From: Stenopsyche tienmushanensis
Taxonomy: Eukaryota; Arthropoda; Insecta; Trichoptera; Stenopsychidae
Assembly (NCBI GenBank): GCA_008973525.1
Contig: WACJ01000097.1
Span: 992,001-1,056,000, forward strand
DNA: 64,000 nucleotides
Direction: 5' to 3'
The first letter of the stretch is position 1; each line of letters starts with the position of its first letter. A program made the translations under genes and the position numbers. Under the pieces are notes generated by a model. That model ran no database searches. It worked only from the letters and a program-made list of their open reading frames with translations, and had not been told where the DNA came from. Positions 57,251 through 64,000 of the stretch are shown here, in pieces.

Positions 57251-58239
57251 TCCAGACAGATTCAAATTTATGCAGTACACATGCACAATTTAAATATTAA
57301 ATAAAAAGTTTTAGCATTATGCAAAAATCGCAATATTAATATTTTTGATTAATTTACGATTTAAATGTAAATCTGGAGTTAAATTGAATAGTGTATTCCA
57401 TATCACGAATCCCTTAATCCCACTTCCCCTAGCGGTAACGTAAATCGTCGATCGCGGTCGCATTGATACGGGAACTAGGAAATCCAGCCAATGTCGGTGA
57501 GGGAAGACCGAATTTGAATTAAGCGGTTGGCTTTCAAGAATATATAATTATCTTTTAATTTATAAGAAGCTTCATGTATTAAAGGAATATGTATCTAAAT
57601 ATTTCATCACGATAATATATGCTTCTATACTGCAGTAACAATCTTTGGTAAATTGACAAAAATATTTCATATGAAAATGATTGATTTTTTGATATTGTTA
57701 CGTTGAGGTAAGACTTCTGGGTTGTAAAATTCTCAGACTGAGTCTTATCCTATGCGTACGCTTCAATATAAACAGCATCACGTGGGTTTGTTCGTTAACG
57801 GATTGCAGAAAGATAATATGATTGGAGAGAGTGATCTCAGCTGCGAGACTACAGGAGAGTCCGCGGGACGAATGCGTCTTCCCGTGGTCAAATCTTTCGG
57901 TTGAACTTTTTCCCCAACGTGACTATATCCTAATCATGCGCGTATAAAAAATAAAGTGGGGAAATTAAGTATAAGCAGTATTTAGTCTATTTGAGAAGAA
58001 TAATCGCAGGATAATGTAGCATGAATGTATGTGTAATATTCAGAAGACAAGTGGAAGTATTTGCAGCGGGAGTCAAGCGAGCAAAGGGTAATGGAGCCGG
58101 TTGGCCCCCGCACCGTTTGAGGAATCACCCCCAGTCGTCCGAGGGGGCTTACGAAGCATTTAGTAGTAATGGCGACAGGTTTAATCAAAATCAGTCCCAG
58201 GTACTGGTGCGCAAATATGTTGGTTTCTAATCAAGCGTA

Positions 58240-58330
58240 CAGTTCGGATGTATCCAGTGGCGTCGCCCCGGGCGGTGCAATTAGTGGATGCGCCCTTCGC
58301 CCCCGTTCAGGAAGGGGGCGCGGATCGCAG
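58240..58330. other. GC-rich patch, possible decayed element
   Basis: cagtggcgtcgccccgggcg and cgcccccgttcaggaagggg give a sharply GC-rich, imperfectly palindromic patch between AT-rich flanks. No gene is recognised. Confidence 0.3.
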
Positions 58331-58827
58331 CGGCGAAATGTCTCGTGCCAATAAACCCCAAAACTGAGACCATTAACGTACAGCCTGCGACTCCTTCGTA
58401 CGTAGTTTGTCATATAACTTGATTAGCCGCAATTCTTGCCTCCGCCGCACATGACACATCTCGAATTATTGCCCTAATCAATTTTGGCACATGTGAACCC
58501 CTTCGGTGCCACGTGGCGATACATCACGTGGATAAACCTATTGGATTTTCAAGGACGGGCCCTTTTGATTAGGCCCAATAAAACGTATTACGACACCTAG
58601 CATAATGTTCAGGACCTTTCGACAAAGCGTATTGTACACCGAATGCCAAGTATTTGACCTTACATTAATTATTAAGGAGTGTTTCAGTAAATAATTTTTT
58701 TTTCAAAAATTTGCTCATTGGTGCTAATTTTTTAAAAATATGAAGCTAAATATCATATTACCAGAGCCATTATCTTTGTTTCATTATGATCATTGCGGAG
58801 AGCGGCTCAGCATATTAACGATTCGAT

Positions 58828-58925
58828 GTTTCTGACACCAGTGTAACGTGGAGCGAGGGCACTCTCGTGGCAGAGTCTCCGGGACACTCCCCGTCCCCAT
58901 TTGCTCACCGAGATGAATTGGATGT
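58828..58925 (-). mobile_element. LTR end with diverged primer-binding site
   Basis: The minus strand reads ctcgctccacgttaca, then ctggtgtcagaaac. It matches the junctions at 18820 and 33478 in the opposite orientation. Confidence 0.5.
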
Positions 58926-59089
58926 ATTATTGTTAAACCAAAAAGTAAAGGCCGTAAGGTCATGTGATTTAACAGCATTAGTTTTTTTTAAATCAAGTGG
59001 ATGCAAACAAATCCCAAACAATTAATAATAAAAAAAAATCGATATTCAAATTGCAATTTGTGAAAAAACTCAATAAACAGATCATCTGT

Positions 59090-59290
59090 GTATTTAAAAA
59101 TGAATGTTTGTCGTATGTATGTATTGTATACGTTCCTATACAATTTATCCGATTGCAATGAAACTTTGGCGTGTTATTGCGTACACACTAGCAAAGAGTT
59201 TTGAATTAGCATAATTATCATTTGTGGGCAGAATTTGTTTTGCAAGACGTTTAGCGGATGCACCATGTTGACGCATATTGCTTGTATTGC
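59090..59290 (+). repeat. dispersed short element, + copy
   Basis: Shares aaaaatgaatgtttgtcgta, the core ccgattgcaatgaaactttg and gcggatgcaccatgttgacg with 20240-20410. Longest member in the window; no coding capacity. Confidence 0.55.
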
Positions 59291-59299
59291 TTGTATTGA

Positions 59300-60265
59300 T
59301 TTCGAGGTCTACTTTAATTATGCAGTATTAGCATACTTGGTTTGTATCAAATAATTTAGCGGTCGATGTGTTGACTGCCTCGAAGCAGTATTTGATGAGA
59401 TTTTAAAATTGAATGGGCGCCAAAATGCAAGTTATCAGCGCTTTTGCTGGCGATTAATTCGACCTGAAATATTGTCGCTCGGCGAGATTGCTTCGCTTTA
59501 AATGGGGATTTTAAGAGATTAATTTCTCAGGGAATAATCCACCTGCCTACGGAAGTTTCGCGAAGGCTCCGCCTGATTTATGAGTCAGCTCCAGACGTCT
59601 GTCGCGAGGATATTCCCCGTCAAAAATGGGTCGAAATTCGGCGATGAATGTTGGTGTTGTCAGCAGCGACAGGAAGCATCCTGATTAGATTGCTGAAGAC
59701 GGCAGAGCGCCTCTTTAAACGTGAAATGCTTACATGTCCCGAATTAATCCGGGAGAGTGTTTTGCATCCACTCCGAGCTCATTCCTCTAATGTGCCTATA
59801 AATCCCGGGGAGTTCAAATCTGATATCTCACTCAGACTCGAGTAATTCGTTTTTATCCATTCGAAACGCTGATGAATATCATCATCTCGAATTTGCATCG
59901 CTGAATTCCGAACCGTGCTCCGTGTCAGAGACTTTCCAGCGTTTACTCTTGTTTTCCCGATCATCGGAAAATTTGTATCGCAGTCTGAAAAGCATTTAAA
60001 TAATTGTATAGTCGAATCTAATGCGCGCTCATGAATAATGGAGATTGTGGATTGAAATCGAAGCCGATGATATTTAAGGGGTGGTGAGTGTCACGCAACG
60101 TCACCATTTGCACCGATGTCGAACATATAAAAGCTTTTCGACTTGCCACAATTGAAAACTTTCACACTCTAAAAGATAAAAATAAAAACATCTTTCTGTC
60201 AATTGTAAAATAAATTTATTTGATCATCAAATATTCATATATGGATTTTTCAAGCGTTCTTATGG
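59300..60265. other. unique-looking block, no gene recognised
   Basis: Moderate GC. Short frames on both strands near 59650-59960 overlap and lack motifs. Confidence 0.3.
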
Positions 60266-60269
60266 AAGC

Positions 60270-60550
60270 ACTGACGCTGTTAATCTGGCGAATTAAATCT
60301 GTTGAATGTAATAATGTTTCTCTTTAAATGGAATGTGTTAATTTAACAGTGAGGAGTAGTCGGGTAGTCTTGAACGCGGGAGAACGTCCTTCATGCGGCA
60401 AACTCTCTCTCTCTCTCTCATGATTAATAAAGAAGATATCTAAGACGCGAGACTTTCTATTTGACGTCCATGTATCCGCTTGGCCACATAGCGGTCCGAG
60501 AGCAGAACGGACCCACGAGCGCCTCCGCTCCACGTTATCTACGCTACAGA
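60270..60550 (+). mobile_element. LTR fragment with CT microsatellite
   Basis: Contains gacgctgttaatctggcgaa, a CT run at 60403-60419, an ATTAATAAAG signal and gactttctatttgacgtcca, as in the LTR copies at 17.5 and 29.7 kb. It ends ctccgctccacgttatctac, then acagaaacgc (decayed primer-binding site). Confidence 0.55.
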
Positions 60551-61089
60551 AACGCACTTAACTAATATCGATGGCGATAATCTTAGCCTATGAACGGATT
60601 AGTTTAAAGACTACATCGTAATTTAAAACATAATGACTTTAAGCTTAGGTGTAATATGATATTGATCTTAAAACCCTATGTGTGACAAATTACATGTTAT
60701 ATTATCATATAAGGCTTCATACATTTAGATAAATATTATGGAATTCTTATACAAAATTAAGCTTTACTATTCCATTTTTATTTAAAAGAATATCTTATGG
60801 CATTAATTATGAAGTACATGTAATGTCGTTCAAGTGTCCGCCACGGCTCTGCTTGATTGCAAGTATTCTGGAGTCTAATTTTGTCACATAAATCTGGCTG
60901 AATTTACTGAATTTGTTGACATAAATTGTTTGCAGTTTGTACGCATAGAACTGCCATTTAAGCTAGCTCCAAATGAAGAATTCTAAAAGCGTTAAATCAG
61001 TGACTATAACGAGATAACGAGCGTCCTTATTAAAAAGCCTGTATTTTTATTAAATTATTAATTATGCTGGATTCAATAAATTTAAGAAA

Positions 61090-61620
61090 TGATTAGTATA
61101 TATTTAGGTCTGTTTTTATGCGATGGATACGTTCCACGAGGAGTCGCATATAAAAAATTCGCATAAAAAAAAACTTGAACTACATAGAAAACTGAGAGTT
61201 CCATTATTTTTGAAAATTGCATAACTTCAAATCAATGTGATAAAATGTATCAAAAATCGCATAAAAAAAAGTTTATAAAAAATCAATATAAATAAAAACT
61301 CAATACATATTTATCTCAGAATTATTTTACTAAAGTCTATTTTACTCGATAAAAATACGAATGCAATTTTTAAGCTTTTGAGAAGAGTTGCCAGATTTAA
61401 AAACAATTTCGTTCCCATTATAACGGTTGTAACTAGTGTTATTTTTAGATTTTTTTTGTGCGAAATCATTTTTATAAAGATCATGACTTTTTTTAATATG
61501 TATTCGCATAAGAAAGTTTTATTCCTATAGAAATATTTATATTATAGAAAAATAAGGGATAGGTTCCATTATTTTTGAAAACCGCATAACTTTAAATTCG
61601 CATAAAAAATGCGTGTTTTT
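61090..61620. repeat. cgcataaaaaa-rich repeat, longest copy
   Basis: Tracts such as aattcgcataaaaaaaa, gaaaattgcataacttcaa and ataggttccattatttttga recur from 61090 to 61615 and match 34760-34905 and 43135-43300. An AT-rich dispersed family. Confidence 0.45.
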
Positions 61621-63040
61621 TATTATTTTGAATTTAGTAGTCTGCACACAAGTAAGAATACTGATTCTAAATGCTTCCAAAAATATCAAAGCTAAGCCAT
61701 AAATCGCTAAAATGTCACTGGAATGCAGATTTGTTTGCATAAAGTTTATCCGGCGAGAACAAGAGAAAATCGCTGGAAATGAATAATGCATTTCGTTTGA
61801 GTGAGTTATGGAGGACTGTGACAAACGACGTTTCTTAAGTAGAAAAATTGCATTGGGGTTGATCTATCTGATTTTTACATTTTCATTAAAAACTTTAGAA
61901 AATAAACTTGATTCGGGCGAATTTGATAAAATTTCATTGAGTCGGCCGAGACCATGAAATCTATTCGGCACGATTCCTACGAAGTCGTTATCCTCGCAGG
62001 GAAGTAGGGAAATTCTCCGAAGATCTCCTTGGGGGTGAACATACAGCCCCTGGTGGTCATAAATTTGTCCGGGTACAAAAAAGTGGGAAAACAATAGATT
62101 TGAAGGGTAAGCACCAAAAAATCGACTGCGTCGAAGAAGATGAGCTGGGGGAGTCATAAAGCCAAAATTGTGTGCATTATGCGAACGACGTCCCTATAAA
62201 ATATACGCCGGCGTAAAAACGGAAAATAAATAACAACTGATTTAACACTCTTCGGACCGGGCGCTCGGAGTGTGCGACTTTGTTTTAAGTGCTCATTACG
62301 TCGAAATAGAGAAATCTTATAAAGCCGGCGACGAACTAATGAAAGTCTTACGACGCATAAAGGGATAGGGTCGAAATGGTCAGATCTTAATTTTCTTGAG
62401 GGTATGAAAGCGGCCTTAATTCGAAATGAGCATTTAAGCTATTTTCTACTGGACAAGCTAAATTGTTCAATGCTCCAAAGTCTCCCAGATTATATGGAAA
62501 TTATTGCATTCAGTCCGAATTGAATCAAATAAATCGATTTATATTTTTAAAAATATATTTTTATTCCTCAACGAAGTCTCAATAATTTCCATACCCTATT
62601 TATAGTGAGAAACGTCGAGCTTCTTAACCCACTGATGAGTAATCGCGCATATATGCGATCAGACTCGATTGATACAGAAAGAGCATTCTCGCATTTTGAG
62701 TGCGGAGATCAGTAAATCGGAATCTTGCGACTCATCATATACTCGAATATCGAGGCTGTAAAGTTACCCCTACACATCCAAATATTCTCAAATATTGCGA
62801 AAAGCGCTTTATAGCGCTTTATTTTTCGCCGATTCCACCTTTTCATTATTGGCAAATCTTTTACCGTTGAGTTATGTTTTCAAGTTTCTAATTAAATCTG
62901 GCGAATAGAGTGCATGAGGAAGCAATTTGAACGTTAACTCTCAAACGTTGTAATAAGTTTGCATAATAATCGCCGTTGATTTTTTTTCCTTTTCGAAAAT
63001 AATCAATGAAAATTATCTAACAGACATTCCAAAAAAAGTG
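61620..63040. other. intron or flanking block, no gene recognised
   Basis: Moderate GC; a minus frame at 62157-61864 has no recognisable motif. A small palindrome agcgctttatagcgct sits at 62804-62819. Confidence 0.3.
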
Positions 63041-63044
63041 ACGC

Positions 63045-63250
63045 CATGAGTTTACCAGAGAATGGAAATTTTTTCGCCTACTTTGGGACCGATTTTCCAC
63101 GTACGAGACGCTTATTCGTCGTGTCAATGATCCGAAAAATGGACCGCTTGGGCACACATAGCTTATGGCCGTTCCCACCTTTATTTCGGCATTTTTGGCG
63201 AAAAATACATACTCGGGGGCCTTGTATGATCCTAACGGTCACGGAAGCAA
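63045..63250 (+). mobile_element. LINE-B tail fragment
   Basis: gagacgcttattcgtcgtgt, then atgatccgaaaaatggaccg and cttgggcacacatagcttat, in the LINE-B order. Followed by an oppositely oriented mariner fragment. Confidence 0.5.
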
Positions 63251-63419
63251 TCCGAGTGGCAAGAATACAGCAGTGACTCATGCCAAATATGGCTTTTTAA
63301 AAATCTATATTACGAAGTTGAGATTGAGCCACCTCGTGGATATGAATATTTAAATTTGGTTTTGCACCTTGTTGTGCACTTTTGTAAGCAGGCTAGAATG
63401 CTCCAGAATAGCGGAATCA

Positions 63420-63575
63420 GAGGAGAGCCTCATTTTTTCTTTGTCTCAGATGTGAAGTGATGGACCCATGTTCCATCTATGACCCAAATTTCATTGTGAG
63501 CAAACGCGTTACCCGCCTTGCACACAGCATTCTCATGTCCAATTTTTTAGCCAATATGCGACGTATTTTTTTCTT
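63420..63575 (-). mobile_element. mariner 3' fragment, family 1, minus
   Basis: The + strand shows cattgtgagcaaacgcgtta, ccttgcacacagcattctca and catttcttt-like words, the complement of the KLCARWVPRLLTME coding region, preceded by tctttgtctcagatgtgaag (TSETKK region). Internal deletion as at 44440-44640. Confidence 0.5.
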
Positions 63576-64000
63576 CACGGAGAACGTTCACTATTGAAAG
63601 CTACCAAACAACTTGGCGCCTTTTTTTATGAAGATACATTGTTTTATCCGATATTAGTACGCTATGTTGGCCAATGTGTAAAACAAATCTACATCATGTA
63701 CTTAGATGGAAAACAACAAATAAACGACGACAGACACAAACACAAACATTTTAGAAATGCATCGTTGATTAAAAGTAAATAATAGAGTGTTTTTAGTAAT
63801 AATGACATCGGTTGTATCAGCACAAGCGCAGTTCGATGGCTCTCTGTGCGGCCATTGTGTGTATTCGTTATCGCTAATTGGATAATAGATCGCTAATGGT
63901 GATTGATTTTATCAATTAATCAACGGATAACCGGAGGACAATTACCGGATAATTGATGCAGTGGGAAGTGGTCGGGATGACATTCGAAAAATTGATATTT

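Overview
The window is nuclear DNA of an insect. It holds spliced genes with GT-AG introns, an AT-rich background, an unmistakable insect fasciclin I gene, and a dense load of decayed transposable elements of types common in arthropods. The order cannot be fixed from the sequence. Nothing bacterial (operons, ribosome binding sites, CRISPR) is present.

Layout. (1) 33-1008 (+): the last three coding exons of a BCOR/BCORL-type Polycomb corepressor (ankyrin repeats plus PUFD domain), with a 3' UTR to about 1.58 kb; the rest of the gene lies left of the window. (2) 4433-8870 (-): a complete nine-exon gene for the beta subunit of GA-binding protein (GABPB/NRF2-beta: N-terminal ankyrin repeats, C-terminal coiled coil), convergent with BCOR. 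Its 2.2 kb intron 7 is packed with transposon remnants. (3) 15826-31506 (-): twelve exons of fasciclin I (Fas1), a GPI-anchored, four-FAS1-domain adhesion protein, plus a candidate 9-nt micro-exon at 26247-26255. The first exon (signal peptide) was not found; 31.5-64 kb is therefore read as upstream intron or 5' flank of Fas1. All splice phases of the three gene models were checked by hand and close in frame.

Repeats. At least two LINE lineages are present as 3' fragments: an R1/jockey-like one (LINE-A) and one recognisable by a Cys/His tail (LINE-B). There are eight mariner transposase fragments with a recognisable helix-turn-helix/first-Asp region, in two families, and a ninth 3' piece at 63.4 kb. 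LTR-retrotransposon ends have a primer-binding site matching the 3' end of tRNA-Leu. Also present are a TTAA-flanked piggyBac-type non-autonomous element with 16-bp palindromes, a tRNA-derived SINE (two copies), several inverted-repeat families, and a six-copy 29-bp tandem array. None of the mobile elements is intact.

How the genes relate. BCOR and GABPB are both nuclear chromatin/transcription proteins and Fas1 is a neuronal adhesion protein; nothing suggests they act together beyond being neighbours. The most useful leads are the Fas1 micro-exon, repeated tail-to-tail pairs of LINE-B and mariner fragments, two unexplained decayed coding stretches (3747-3971 and 31560-32205, minus strand), and the piggyBac-type element.
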